Under the pieces are notes generated by a model that was not told the DNA's origin, did not search any database, and saw only the letters and a list, made by a program, of their open reading frames with translations. This document shows positions 26,701 through 34,797 of a DNA stretch of 64,000 nt, in pieces; position 1 is the first letter of the stretch, and every line of letters starts with the position of its first letter. Source of the DNA: Rhodococcus opacus B4. Lineage in GTDB: Bacteria; Actinomycetota; Actinomycetes; Mycobacteriales; Mycobacteriaceae. The position numbers were made by a program, and so were the translations under genes. Location of the stretch: contig NC_012522.1 in NCBI RefSeq assembly GCF_000010805.1, positions 6,634,001 through 6,698,000 on the forward strand, given 5' to 3'.

Positions 26701-27174
26701 GAGTGCTTCCGCGTAAGCGGCGAGCTGGAGGAGAGCCGGCACCTTCGCGTGCCGCGACAGTTTGGTGTCGTAGACGGCAAAGGTGTCCCCGTCGCGGACG
26801 AGGAAGTCGCAGAAGCCCAGGAAGCGGCCGTCGAAGAACGTGCCCTGGTACACGACGTCGGCACCGCCGCTGATCGCCTCCACGGTGGCCAGGTTCGCGT
26901 CGAACAGGCCCACGGTGGTGTACTCGGGCCGGTCCATGGTGACCACGCCGTCGCCGTACTCGGCGCGGAACTGCTCGAGCCGGCGATGTTCGTGAGCGTC
27001 GCCCAGACTCGAGGTCCGTCGCAGCATCGGATCGTCGTCGACGGACGGGGCGGAGGTGCCGGCGCCGCCGAGCCCGAGCGTGGCATCCAGCCGGCGCAGC
27101 AACGCGAACTCGCAGGTGGCGGCCGCGGAGAGGTCGCTGGCGCTGTAGACGATGGTGTCGTCGAGGAGGAACAC
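23707..27174 (-). CDS. TM0106-family RecB-like nuclease fused to an Upf1/Dna2-like helicase
   Basis: 1155 residues. The N-terminal third is a RecB-type nuclease: the DTK catalytic motif is in FAVYDTKLSRHAK, followed by QLAAYAEAL, and a cysteine cluster YTACGRCDTC may bind a metal or Fe-S cluster. A central RNase-H-like segment contains DIFFDFEGDPLW. The C-terminal half is a superfamily-1 helicase with Walker A VQGPPGTGKTYTGARVI, DEAGQF as Walker B, and late motifs VGTVDKFQGREA and FLLSRNRMNVAVSRGKWA. GTG 27174 has GGGGA 8 bases ahead. It is presumably involved in DNA repair or processing; the biochemical role of the family is poorly known. Confidence 0.87.
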   Translation of the reverse strand: MFLLDDTIVYSASDLSAAATCEFALLRRLDATLGLGGAGTSAPSVDDDPMLRRTSSLGDAHEHRRLEQFRAEYGDGVVTMDRPEYTTVGLFDANLATVEAISGGADVVYQGTFFDGRFLGFCDFLVRDGDTFAVYDTKLSRHAKVPALLQLAAYAEALAGNGIPTSPDVHLLLGDDSDSAHPLGDIVPVYSARRSSLERILDEHRDEQSVAEWGDPRYTACGRCDTCTPEVEQHRDLLLVAGMRSTQRSRLIAAGIGTLDALAAHTGGVEGLPERTLESLRAQAALQLRQESSGTPEFQLYAPQALGGLPEPDDGDIFFDFEGDPLWAENGSTDWGLEYLFGVVEGPAEAAVFRPFWAHDRAEERQALVDFLDYVTARRQQYPNMHIYHYAAYEKSALLRLAGRHGVGEETVDTLLRDNVLVDLYPVVRGCLRIGERSYSIKKLEPLYMPEQPRDGDVTNAAASVVAYADYCDHRDNGRDEEARALLQGIADYNEYDCDSTLRLRDWLIGQAQSHGVALRPPGDGPTPVTEECTPAEAALREFAGHGPSEHRGHDQQAAALMAAAVGYHRRERKPFWWAHFDRLVVPHDELSDIRDVLVVSSAVVEENWHKSTPRQRKLRRRLELTGRFGTGSTVGPKTTMYALYDTPAPEAVAGDNAQQRGTCTVNVLEVGKDGRRRDVVIVEELLNGEEYGQLPTAITPGPPITTDRIESAIAVAADGMCSPLPELPLCASVDILRRSDPRTRSGNPLPPVDGTDYAGAITAALLDLEDSYVAVQGPPGTGKTYTGARVIKALVEQHHWRIGVVAQSHSVIENMLGGVVKAGLPAELVAKKDGRHRAATWTDISSNDYPGFIDQAEGTGCVIGGTAWDFANTDRVPPGSLDLLVIDEAGQFALANTIAVGGAARNLLLLGDPQQLPQVSQGTHPEPVDASALGWLAEGHGALPASRGYFLERTWRMHPDLCAPVSTLSYDGKLRSQESASAARRLDGIDAGVHTVVVDHQGNATQSPEESREVVNRITKLLGSGWTDPSEFEGTRPLDESDILVVAPYNAQVGLIERDLAAVGLDKVEVGTVDKFQGREAAVAIVSMTASAIEDVPRGMSFLLSRNRMNVAVSRGKWAAIIVRSESLTQYMPSTPEGLIELGAFMRLTDQPKH

Positions 27175-27243
27175 AGCTACGTCCCCAGTTCTGCCGGTGA
27201 GTTCACCCGGCCGATTGTGCCATCGGGGGGCGACACGTCCAGA

Positions 27244-27876
27244 ATGGCAGCCATGCCCTTCTTCGACGGCCACTCCGGACGCGTCCACTACCGGCACTGG
27301 AGCGCGGTGGGAGGACCCGTCGTCCAGCTGGTGTTTCTGCACGGGATGGGGCAGCACACCGGGCATTACCACCGGTTCGCGCGCGGACTGACGCCGGCGG
27401 GAATCGGCGTGTGGGGCATCGACCAGGCGGGTCACGGCCTGTCCGAGGGCGACCGCCCCGGGTCCGTCGCGGAGCTGGCGGAGGACGCCGCGCTCCTCAC
27501 CCGGCTCGCGGACCAGCACGCACCGGACGTCCCGCTCGTGCTGATGGGGCATTCCCTCGGCGCCGCCGTCTCGATGGAACTTCTCCTGCGCGGCGACTCC
27601 GGATTCCGGGGCGCGATTCTGTGCGGGACCCCGAAGACGGCCGCCGTCCAGCAGACGGCGGACGCGCTGGGTTCGCTGGAGATGCCGCTGCTCGCGGTGC
27701 ACGGCGTGGACGACCGCATCGCACCGATCGACCCCGTCCGGGACTGGGCGGCGGGCATCGCGGGGCTCGAATTGCGGGAGTTCGACGACGCCGGACACGA
27801 CCTGCTGCACGAGAAGGTCCACGCCGCCGTCACGGCGGTCGTCCGCGATTTCGTGCTGGACGCTGCGCGCCCGTGA
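27244..27876 (+). CDS. Alpha/beta hydrolase, monoacylglycerol-lipase-like
   Basis: 210 residues. The oxyanion segment is LVFLHGMGQHTGHY, the nucleophile elbow GHSLGAA (Ser near residue 104), the acid HGVDDRIAP and the base DDAGHDLLH, so the triad is complete. It is shorter than typical monoacylglycerol lipases (about 270) and has a reduced cap. Start ATG 27244 or in-frame ATG 27253; no strong ribosome site is visible. It is divergent from the RecB-helicase gene. Its last codons (Pro, stop) are part of a long hairpin that also ends the convergent fadD15-like gene. Confidence 0.85.
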   Translation: MAAMPFFDGHSGRVHYRHWSAVGGPVVQLVFLHGMGQHTGHYHRFARGLTPAGIGVWGIDQAGHGLSEGDRPGSVAELAEDAALLTRLADQHAPDVPLVLMGHSLGAAVSMELLLRGDSGFRGAILCGTPKTAAVQQTADALGSLEMPLLAVHGVDDRIAPIDPVRDWAAGIAGLELREFDDAGHDLLHEKVHAAVTAVVRDFVLDAARP

Positions 27877-27915
27877 GTGGCTGAGGAGTGCAGGGACTCC
27901 TCAGCCACTCACGGG
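27870..27915. terminator. Bidirectional hairpin terminator, copy 1 of a repeated element
   Basis: A perfect 20-base inverted repeat (CCCGTGAGTGGCTGAGGAGT at 27870-27889 and its complement at 27896-27915) has a 6-base loop. It is followed by GGCGGCGGAGCCGCTTA, containing a second small dyad. It sits between convergent genes and supplies the stop codon of each. A closely related element occurs at 47831-47891. Confidence 0.7.
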
Positions 27916-27927
27916 CGGCGGAGCCGC

Positions 27928-29745
27928 TTACGCGTAGATGGCCTCGATGGCCGCGCCGTGCTCCTTGTGGATGACGTTCCGCTTGAGCTTCAGCGTGGGC
28001 GTGAGCTCACCGGTCTCCTGCGTGAAGTCGACCTCGAGGATGCGGTACTTCTTGATCCGCTCCGGGTTGGACACCTTCTTGTTGCCCTCGGCCACCGCCT
28101 CGTCGATCTCGGCGACCAGGTCGGGGTTCTTCACCAGTTCGGACACGGGGGTGTCGGCGGCCAGCCCGTGACGTTCCTTCCAGCCGGGCAGGGTCTCGGA
28201 GTCGAGGGTGATGAGAGCGCCGATGAACGGCTTGCCGTCACCGACCACGAGGCACTGGCTGATCAGCGGGTGCGCGCGGAGGGCGTCCTCGAGGACCGCG
28301 GGCGCCACGTTCTTGCCGCCCGCGGTGACGATGATTTCCTTCTTGCGGCCGGTGATCGAGATGTAGCCCTCTTCGTCGATCGAGCCGAGGTCGCCGGTGT
28401 GGAACCAGCCGTCCCGGATCGAATCCGCGGTGGCCTGATCGTTGTGCCAGTACCCGCCGAACACGACGGGACCCTTCAGCAGCAGTTCGCCGTCCTCGCC
28501 GATCTTCGCGGCGTGGCCGTCGATCGGCTTGCCGACGGTGCCGACCTTCTGTGCGCGGGTGGTGTTCACCGAGACGGCGGCGCTGGTCTCGGTGAGACCG
28601 TAACCCTCGTACACCGGGACGCCGATGCCGCGGAAGAAGTGGCCGAGGCGTGCACCGAGCGCGGCGCCACCGGAGACGGCGCGGTCGCACTCGCCGCCGA
28701 GCGCGGTGCGCAGCTTCGAGTAGACGAGCTTGTCGAACAGGGCGTGCTTGAGTTTGAGTCCCAGCCCGGCGCCGCCGTTGTCCTGCGCCTCGCTGTACGC
28801 GATCGCGGTGGCGGACGCCTTCTCGAAGATGCTGCCCTTGCCGCCGTCGTACGCCTTCTGCTTGGCGGAGTTGTACACCTTCTCGAACACGCGCGGCACC
28901 GACAGGATGAAGTGCGGCTTGAACGCCGCGAACTGGTCGAGCAGCGTGGTGAGGTCGGCGGTGTGCGCGACCGTGACCTTGGCGTCGAACGCCCCGAACG
29001 AGATGGCACGCGCGAAGACGTGCGCGAGGGGAAGGAACATCAGGGTGCGCCTGCCCGCGTACATCGCGTCGCTGAGCGCCAGCTTCACGGCCGCCGACTC
29101 GGCGTAGAAGTTGGAGTGCGTCAACTGCACGCCCTTGGGGCGGCCCGTGGTGCCCGACGTGTAGATGAGGGTCGCGGGGGACGACGCGCGCACCTGGTGG
29201 CGACGCTCGTGCAGTTGCTCGTCGGTGATGCTCTCCCCGCGCTTCGACAGCTCATCTATCGCGCTCGACGATGTCCCCGTCGCTTCGCTTGCCCCGCCTT
29301 CGATCTGCAGGACCTCCTTCAGGTCCGGCGCGGCGTCGGTGACGACCTTCAGCGCGTCGGCATGGTTCGCGTTCTCGACGACCAGCAGCGACGTGCCGGA
29401 GTCCTCGAGGATCCACTTGGCCTGATCGGGTGCGGACGTCTCGTAGATGGCGACGGTGCACCCGCCTGCCGTCCAGATCGCGTAGTCGACGACGACCCAC
29501 TCGTACCGGGTCGCGGAGAGGATCGCGACGCGGTCACCGAGTTCGATGCCCGACGCGATGAGGCCCTTCGCGACGGCGGAGACCTGCTCCGCGAACTCGG
29601 CGGCGGTGACGTCTACCCACCCGCCGCTGCCCGGGCGCTTGAACGGAACGAACTTCGGGTCCTCCTCGGCGTGACGGAAGACCGTGTCCGCCATGGAGGC
29701 GTCCTCCGGAATTGAGAACGACTGCGGTACCGAGAATTCACGCAC
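27928..29745 (-). CDS. fadD15: Long-chain fatty-acid-CoA ligase, FadD15-like
   Basis: 605 residues. It activates long-chain fatty acids with ATP and CoA at the membrane. Motifs in order: LIYTSGTTGRPKGVQLTH (about residues 190-207), YEGYGLTETSAAVSVN (about 375), GWFHTGDLGSIDEEGYISITGR (in two parts, about 440-460) and the C-terminal lysine region TPTLKLKRNVI. The adenylation and lid domains are complete. GTG 29745 has GGAGGGG 6 bases ahead. A CRP-type site is centred about 40 bases upstream, suggesting carbon-status control. Confidence 0.92.
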   Translation of the reverse strand: MREFSVPQSFSIPEDASMADTVFRHAEEDPKFVPFKRPGSGGWVDVTAAEFAEQVSAVAKGLIASGIELGDRVAILSATRYEWVVVDYAIWTAGGCTVAIYETSAPDQAKWILEDSGTSLLVVENANHADALKVVTDAAPDLKEVLQIEGGASEATGTSSSAIDELSKRGESITDEQLHERRHQVRASSPATLIYTSGTTGRPKGVQLTHSNFYAESAAVKLALSDAMYAGRRTLMFLPLAHVFARAISFGAFDAKVTVAHTADLTTLLDQFAAFKPHFILSVPRVFEKVYNSAKQKAYDGGKGSIFEKASATAIAYSEAQDNGGAGLGLKLKHALFDKLVYSKLRTALGGECDRAVSGGAALGARLGHFFRGIGVPVYEGYGLTETSAAVSVNTTRAQKVGTVGKPIDGHAAKIGEDGELLLKGPVVFGGYWHNDQATADSIRDGWFHTGDLGSIDEEGYISITGRKKEIIVTAGGKNVAPAVLEDALRAHPLISQCLVVGDGKPFIGALITLDSETLPGWKERHGLAADTPVSELVKNPDLVAEIDEAVAEGNKKVSNPERIKKYRILEVDFTQETGELTPTLKLKRNVIHKEHGAAIEAIYA

Positions 29746-29776
29746 TATGACCCCTCCACTGAAACGACATGACGGA

Positions 29777-29792
29777 TGTGCATTCGATCACA
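29777..29792. promoter_or_regulatory. CRP/GlxR-type palindrome upstream of fadD15-like gene
   Basis: TGTGCATTCGATCACA matches TGTGA-N6-TCACA at 9 of 10 positions, 32-47 bases before the start codon. The surrounding 139-base gap (29746-29884) is richer in A/T than its flanks, as expected of a promoter region. Confidence 0.45.
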
Positions 29793-29884
29793 TTTGTCCT
29801 AGTTTCGCACCAGGGTTGATGTCCGTTATGTGTATTTCTGTTCTGACCAGCGGAGATTAGTGTAACTCGACGTAAACTGATAAC

Positions 29885-30589
29885 TCAGGCGGCCTCTTCC
29901 AGGCGGCGTGAGTTCGCGGACAGCCAGCGCCGGATCGCGTAGTTCAACTGGTCGGGATCGACACCGAGTTCCGTCGCGGTCGCCTCGAGAATCTCCTCGG
30001 CCAGGCCGTCGTCGGTGGCTTCCGAGATGCCGAGCGCGCCGCTGATGAAGACGTCCGCCACCCGATTCGGCCGTACCCCGGGGATGCCGGCGAGCATCAG
30101 GAAGTGCGCCCACGTGACGTCGCTGCTCTCCCCGCACACCTCGATCCACGCGTCGTGGATCTGCTCCAGGGCGGCTTCGTCCCGCGCAGCCTCGAGGAGG
30201 TCGTCGATGCTGTTGATGCGGAGCTGGTGTAGCCGCTCCGCCGCCAGCTGGATGTGACGCGCCTCGATCGGCACGCCGGTGGCGGTGTACCGCCGCTTGT
30301 ACGAGCCGACCTTGCCCGCCCACTGATCCGAGCTGCCCGCCTCCTCGAACGTGCGCAGGAGGTCGCGGGCGCCGTCGGTGAGGGGCTGATCGGGGTGTGC
30401 CCGCCGGTACGCCAGGTAGCGGTCGACGACGGCGACCTCGCTGTGCCCGGCGCTCGACTGCACCGACTCGATGATGCAGAGCGCGAGGCTGTGCCGATAG
30501 GCATCGGAGGTGACCCAGCCGGACGGGTCGCCCAATCGGTCGCGGCATGCGGTGACGACGGTTTCGACGGTATCGGCAGAGACGGTCAC
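29885..30589 (-). CDS. Hypothetical protein
   Basis: 234 residues, not recognised. It is acidic, mainly helical in appearance, without signal peptide or membrane segment. The C-terminal half contains HFLMLAGIPGVRPNRVADVF, which resembles a helix-hairpin-helix (GIPGV) of DNA-binding or glycosylase-type proteins. The mid-region LHQLRINSIDDLLEAARDEA could be another such helix pair. GTG 30589 has GGAGG 6 bases ahead and is preferred to a TTG at 30601. It is upstream of and parallel to the fadD15-like gene but separated by a promoter-like gap. A nucleic-acid role is only a suggestion. Confidence 0.75.
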   Translation of the reverse strand: MTVSADTVETVVTACRDRLGDPSGWVTSDAYRHSLALCIIESVQSSAGHSEVAVVDRYLAYRRAHPDQPLTDGARDLLRTFEEAGSSDQWAGKVGSYKRRYTATGVPIEARHIQLAAERLHQLRINSIDDLLEAARDEAALEQIHDAWIEVCGESSDVTWAHFLMLAGIPGVRPNRVADVFISGALGISEATDDGLAEEILEATATELGVDPDQLNYAIRRWLSANSRRLEEAA

Positions 30590-30688
30590 GAGATCCTCCA
30601 AAGGCAGTCTGTTCTGTGCTCTGTCCGGTGTATCGACAGGGCCTCCGGGAACGTTGCACTGGAGCTGAAGATTCCTCGAGAACGACCG

Positions 30689-31318
30689 TCAGCGGGGCGT
30701 CAGCAGGTCTGTGACCTCGCTGTCCGAGAGTTGATGGAAATCGGCGTACGCGTTGCCGACGCCGCCGAGATCGGCTGGGGTGTAGGGGCAGACGACCTCG
30801 TCGGCGGTCACGCGCAGCCGGCCGACGGCCTCGGGCGCGGCCACCGGGACCGCGACGACCACCCGGGCCGCACCCAGCTTCTTGACCGACTGGCAGGCCA
30901 CCGCCGCGGTCGCTCCCGTGGCCATGCCGTCGTCGACGAGAACGGCGATCCGGCCTCTCAGCGACGCCCGGGGCCTGCCGCCGCGCAGCACCCGTGCCCG
31001 CCGCTCGAGTTCGTGGCGTTCCTTCGCCTCCACCATGGCGAGCGACGTCTTGCTGACCCGGGCGATGCGGAGAACGTCGTCGTTGATCACCCGGGACTCA
31101 CCCTCGCCGATGGCGCCCATCGCGAGTTCCGGCTGCCACGGGACGCCCAGCTTGCGGACGAGCACGACGTCGAGGGGAGCCGACAGGGCCGCGGCGATCT
31201 CGTATGCGACGGGGACGCCGCCGCGCGGCAGGCCGAGTACCACCAGGTCGGTTCCGCGCAGGTGGTCCAGTGCGGCGGCCAGTCGGCGACCGGCGTCGGC
31301 GCGACTGGTGTACAACAT
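30689..31318 (-). CDS. Phosphoribosyltransferase-family protein
   Basis: 209 residues of the type-I phosphoribosyltransferase fold. The phosphoribosyl-pyrophosphate loop is VLVDDGMATGATA (about residues 125-137). The N-terminal LVVLGLPRGGVPVAYEIA and LVRKLGVPWQPELAMGAI are typical of stand-alone actinobacterial members whose substrate is unknown. Start ATG 31318. It follows the nitrilase-family gene on the same strand with a 59-base gap and may be cotranscribed. Confidence 0.85.
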   Translation of the reverse strand: MLYTSRADAGRRLAAALDHLRGTDLVVLGLPRGGVPVAYEIAAALSAPLDVVLVRKLGVPWQPELAMGAIGEGESRVINDDVLRIARVSKTSLAMVEAKERHELERRARVLRGGRPRASLRGRIAVLVDDGMATGATAAVACQSVKKLGAARVVVAVPVAAPEAVGRLRVTADEVVCPYTPADLGGVGNAYADFHQLSDSEVTDLLTPR

Positions 31319-31377
31319 CGAACGCTCCGTGATCGGGGAGAACTGTTCGTCTCCGACGCTACTCCCGATCAGGTCGC

Positions 31378-32175
31378 TCAGATCTCGCTGACGGTGAATC
31401 GGCGCAGGGCGAGCGCGGGATTCTTCTCCCGGACCTCGGTGATCCGCTCCGGATCGACCGACGCGACCGCGGTGCCCACCCGCTCACCGAGCGACACGAG
31501 GGTCACACCCATCGGGTCGACGATCATGCTGTTCCCGGCCCCGGTGCGCGCGCTCTGATCGGCGGCCGCCACGTACACGGTGTTCTCGATCGCGCGCGCC
31601 CGGATCAGCGTCGACCAGTGCTCCTCCTTGAGCGGTCCGGGCACCCACTGAGCCGGCAGCAGCAGCACGTCGGCGCCCGCGTCGACGATCCGCCGGGTGA
31701 CCTCGGGGAACCGGAGGTCGTAGCACGTCTGCATGCCGAACGTGAGGCCGTCGACGGCGAAGGTCTCCGGGGTGCCGATCTCCCCGGCGCGGATGACGTC
31801 GGACTCCTTGTAGCCGAACGCGTCGTACAGGTGGAGTTTGCGGTAGGTGGCGACGACGTCGCCGCCGGACCCGAGCGCCACGAGGGTGTTGGAGATGCGG
31901 TCGTCGCCGGGCAGCGCCTCGTTGACGCCCGCCACCAGATGGACGTCGAGTTCCTTCGCGGTCGCGGCCAGCCCGGCGACGAACTCGCCGTCCAGGGCCT
32001 CGGCCGACTCGACGATGCGCTCGTCGGTTCTGGGTGCCGTGAACATCGAGTACTCCGGCGCCACCACCACCTTCGCGCCGCGGCCCGCGGCCTCGGCGGC
32101 GAGCGTGCGGACCGTGCGCAGGTTCTCCTGCTTGTCCTGACCCGGAGCGAACTGAATGACAGCGACATCGACCAT
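31378..32175 (-). CDS. Carbon-nitrogen hydrolase (nitrilase superfamily)
   Basis: 265 residues with the full Glu-Lys-Cys triad: Glu in VVVAPEYSMF, Lys in TYRKLHLYDAFGYKESD and Cys in GMQTCYDLRFPE. The LHLYDAFGYKESD segment is seen in omega-amidase/Nit-type deaminated-glutathione amidases and related omega-amide hydrolases. ATG 32175 is preceded at 7 bases by TAGCGT, indicating a leaderless message; a GTG three codons upstream is less likely. It is divergent from the DEAD-box gene. Confidence 0.88.
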   Translation of the reverse strand: MVDVAVIQFAPGQDKQENLRTVRTLAAEAAGRGAKVVVAPEYSMFTAPRTDERIVESAEALDGEFVAGLAATAKELDVHLVAGVNEALPGDDRISNTLVALGSGGDVVATYRKLHLYDAFGYKESDVIRAGEIGTPETFAVDGLTFGMQTCYDLRFPEVTRRIVDAGADVLLLPAQWVPGPLKEEHWSTLIRARAIENTVYVAAADQSARTGAGNSMIVDPMGVTLVSLGERVGTAVASVDPERITEVREKNPALALRRFTVSEI

Positions 32176-32283
32176 GCCGTCCACGCTAGGCGACGATCGC
32201 GCGGGGGTGTCTCCCGTCCCGGTCGCCGCGTATTTCCGCGGCGTGGCGTTGCAGTGTGGACTCGTGCACTAAACTGCTGGTCA

Positions 32284-34047
32284 ATGAGTGATATCGAGCG
32301 TGACCCCGAACCCCCCACTTTTGCCGACCTCGACATCGACGATCGGGTCTTGAAGGCACTGTCCGATGTGGGCTACGAGTCGCCCTCGCCGATCCAGGCC
32401 GCCACCATTCCGCCGCTCCTCGCAGGCAACGACGTCGTCGGCCTGGCACAGACCGGCACCGGCAAGACCGCTGCGTTCGCGGTGCCGATCCTCTCGAAGA
32501 TCGACCTCACGCAGAAGTCGCCGCAGGCGTTGGTCCTCGCACCGACCCGCGAACTGGCCCTGCAGGTCGCGGAGGCGTTCGGCAAGTACTCCGCCCACAT
32601 CCCGGGCCTGCACGTCCTGCCGATCTACGGCGGGCAGAGCTACGGCGTCCAGCTGTCGGGGCTCCGGCGCGGCGCGCACGTCGTCGTGGGCACGCCCGGT
32701 CGCGTGATCGACCACCTCGAGAAGGGCACCCTCGACCTGTCCAAGCTCGCCTACCTCGTTCTGGACGAGGCCGACGAGATGCTGAAGATGGGATTCCAGG
32801 AGGACGTCGAGCGCATCCTCTCCGACACTCCCGAATACAAGCAGGTCGCCCTGTTCTCGGCCACCATGCCGGGTGCCATCCGCAAGATCTCGAAGCAGTA
32901 TCTGCACGACCCGGTCGAGATCACGGTGAAGTCGAAGACGTCGACTGCGTCCAACATCTCGCAGCGGTACGTCCAGGTGGCGCACCAGCGCAAACTCGAC
33001 GCCCTCACGCGTGTCCTCGAGGTCGAGGACTTCGGGGCCATGATCATCTTCGTGCGCACCAAGCAGGCCACCGAAGACCTCGCGGAACGACTGCGTTCGC
33101 GCGGCTTCTCGGCGGCGGCCATCAACGGCGACATCGTGCAGGCCCAGCGTGAGCGGACCATCGGCCAGCTCAAGAGCGGCGCCCTCGACATCCTCGTGGC
33201 CACCGACGTGGCCGCACGTGGCCTCGACGTCGACCGCATCTCCCACGTCGTCAACTACGACATCCCGCACGACACGGAGTCCTACGTCCACCGGATCGGC
33301 CGCACCGGGCGCGCCGGTCGCGCGGGCGAGGCGCTGCTGTTCGTGGCGCCGCGCGAACGGCACCTGCTCAAGGCCATCGAGAAGGCGACCCGTCAGCCGC
33401 TCGCCGAGATGCAGCTGCCGAGTGTCGACGACGTCAACGCACAGCGTGTGTCCAAGTTCGGCGACTCGATCACCGAGAGCCTGACATCCGACAACCTGGC
33501 GTTGTTCCGCAAGATGATCGAGGACTACGAGCAGGAGCACGACGTTCCGCTCGCCGACATCGCCGCCGCGCTCGCGGTGCAGTCGCGTGACGGGGAGGCG
33601 TTCCTCATGGCGCCCGAACCGCCGCCCGCACCCCGCCGTGAACGTGAGCCCCGCGAACGCCCGGCGCGCCGTTTCGACGACGGCCCCCCGACCCGCTCGC
33701 GTGGACCGGAAGGCCAGGAGCTCGCGACGTACCGCATCGCCGTCGGCAAGCGGCACCGGGTGGTGCCGGGCGCGATCGTCGGTGCCATCGCGAACGAGGG
33801 TGGGCTGCGGCGCAGCGACTTCGGGCACATCAGCATCCGCCCGGACCACAGCCTGGTGGAGTTGCCCGCCGACCTGTCCAGCGAAACCCTCGAGGCGCTG
33901 CGCCGTACCCGGATCTCCGGGGTGCTGATCCAGCTGCAGCCCGATTCGGGGCCGCCGTCGGGTCGTCCGGGTCGTGGCGGCCGCGACGATCGGGCCGGCG
34001 GAAAGTTTCAGCGCGACCGGGACAACAGGAAAAGGCCGCGCGAGTAG
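32284..34047 (+). CDS. deaD: DEAD-box ATP-dependent RNA helicase (DeaD/CshA type)
   Basis: 587 residues. It unwinds RNA duplexes, typically in ribosome assembly and cold adaptation. Motifs in order: SPIQAATIPPLL (Q motif), AQTGTGKTAAF (Walker A), PTRELALQV, VLDEADEML, LFSATMP, and VHRIGRTGRAGRAG. A DbpA-type RNA-binding domain follows at about residues 480-550 (TYRIAVGKRHRVVPGAIVGA). The tail is Arg/Gly-rich. ATG 32284 has TAAACT 8 bases ahead and almost no leader. A strong hairpin terminator begins within the stop region. Confidence 0.95.
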   Translation: MSDIERDPEPPTFADLDIDDRVLKALSDVGYESPSPIQAATIPPLLAGNDVVGLAQTGTGKTAAFAVPILSKIDLTQKSPQALVLAPTRELALQVAEAFGKYSAHIPGLHVLPIYGGQSYGVQLSGLRRGAHVVVGTPGRVIDHLEKGTLDLSKLAYLVLDEADEMLKMGFQEDVERILSDTPEYKQVALFSATMPGAIRKISKQYLHDPVEITVKSKTSTASNISQRYVQVAHQRKLDALTRVLEVEDFGAMIIFVRTKQATEDLAERLRSRGFSAAAINGDIVQAQRERTIGQLKSGALDILVATDVAARGLDVDRISHVVNYDIPHDTESYVHRIGRTGRAGRAGEALLFVAPRERHLLKAIEKATRQPLAEMQLPSVDDVNAQRVSKFGDSITESLTSDNLALFRKMIEDYEQEHDVPLADIAAALAVQSRDGEAFLMAPEPPPAPRREREPRERPARRFDDGPPTRSRGPEGQELATYRIAVGKRHRVVPGAIVGAIANEGGLRRSDFGHISIRPDHSLVELPADLSSETLEALRRTRISGVLIQLQPDSGPPSGRPGRGGRDDRAGGKFQRDRDNRKRPRE

Positions 34048-34060
34048 TCCTCGCGCGGCC
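34034..34060. terminator. Hairpin terminator between convergent deaD and secreted-protein genes
   Basis: An 11-base perfect stem (GGCCGCGCGAG at 34034-34044, CTCGCGCGGCC at 34050-34060) has a 5-base loop. The deaD stop codon TAG lies at its loop edge. It is preceded by AAAA on the plus strand, which becomes a T run when read from the opposite gene. Confidence 0.65.
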
Positions 34061-34080
34061 CTGACCGGGGTCTCCGGCGG

Positions 34081-34710
34081 TTACGCCGGGGGAGCGGGAG
34101 CCGGGGCGGGCTGTGCCGCCTCGGCAGGAAGCGGGCCCTCCTCGGGAACGAAGAACGAACCGACGGTCGGCAGCACGTAGCAGGTGGCGTTGGTGTAGCC
34201 GACGGTCCCGAAGATCGACGCCACGACGGTGCCCGCGCCCGTCGTCACGATCTTGTTCAATGCGGGGTAGCCGCCTTCCGTGAGCCCGTCGAGGGGCAGG
34301 ATGCCGCTGGCGCCGGTGCCGGTGTTGATCCACGCGACGTTCAGTCCCGACGACTTCACGACACCGGGGTAGGCGGAGAGCGCCTGGAAGCTGATCTCGT
34401 TCGCCTTCACCTCGGCGGTCGGCCCGGTGGTGCCCGACGCCACCGTCAGCGTGACGGGTGCGACGGTGCCGCAGCCCACGGTCGGTGCCGTGTACAGGAA
34501 CGGGGTGTATTCGCCCGCGACGTCACGCAGCACGGTCGACGTGGCCAGCGCCTCGACCGCGGCCTTCTCCTCGGGCTTGACGGCCTGGGTGCGGAGTTCG
34601 GCGAGTCCGGGGACGTCGGGGGTGGCCGGCTCTGCCGCTGCCGTGCCGGCGAGGCCGAAGGTCGCGATACCGACCGTTGCCGCCGCGATCGTGCGTCGCA
34701 TCACGCTCAT
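34081..34710 (-). CDS. Secreted protein of unknown function
   Basis: 209 residues. A cleavable signal peptide is clear (MRRTIAAATVGIATFGLAGT then AAAEPA, cut near Ala-Glu). The mature part is Thr/Gly/Val-rich with two cysteines (VGCGTV and NATCYVL) that could form a disulphide, and it ends in a Pro/Ala-rich tail. This looks like a small exported beta-sheet protein of the mycolata envelope. ATG 34710 has AGGTGG 7 bases ahead. No function is recognised. Confidence 0.75.
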   Translation of the reverse strand: MSVMRRTIAAATVGIATFGLAGTAAAEPATPDVPGLAELRTQAVKPEEKAAVEALATSTVLRDVAGEYTPFLYTAPTVGCGTVAPVTLTVASGTTGPTAEVKANEISFQALSAYPGVVKSSGLNVAWINTGTGASGILPLDGLTEGGYPALNKIVTTGAGTVVASIFGTVGYTNATCYVLPTVGSFFVPEEGPLPAEAAQPAPAPAPPA

Positions 34711-34797
34711 ACCGTCCACCTGAACTCCTCGTTGTCTCGTCCGGGCAGCTCTGCAGCGCCGCCCGAGCGGAGAATTTACCCGAGAGCAGGGAATCAG

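Noticed and set aside
23707-27174. Part of a phage-defence island
   Set aside because: The nuclease-helicase fusion is suggestive, but its neighbours are ordinary metabolic genes and no other defence gene, integrase or composition shift is visible.
27870-27930. CRISPR or transposon end
   Set aside because: There is one hairpin without spacers, no direct-repeat array, no target duplication and no transposase gene nearby; the terminator/REP-like reading fits better.
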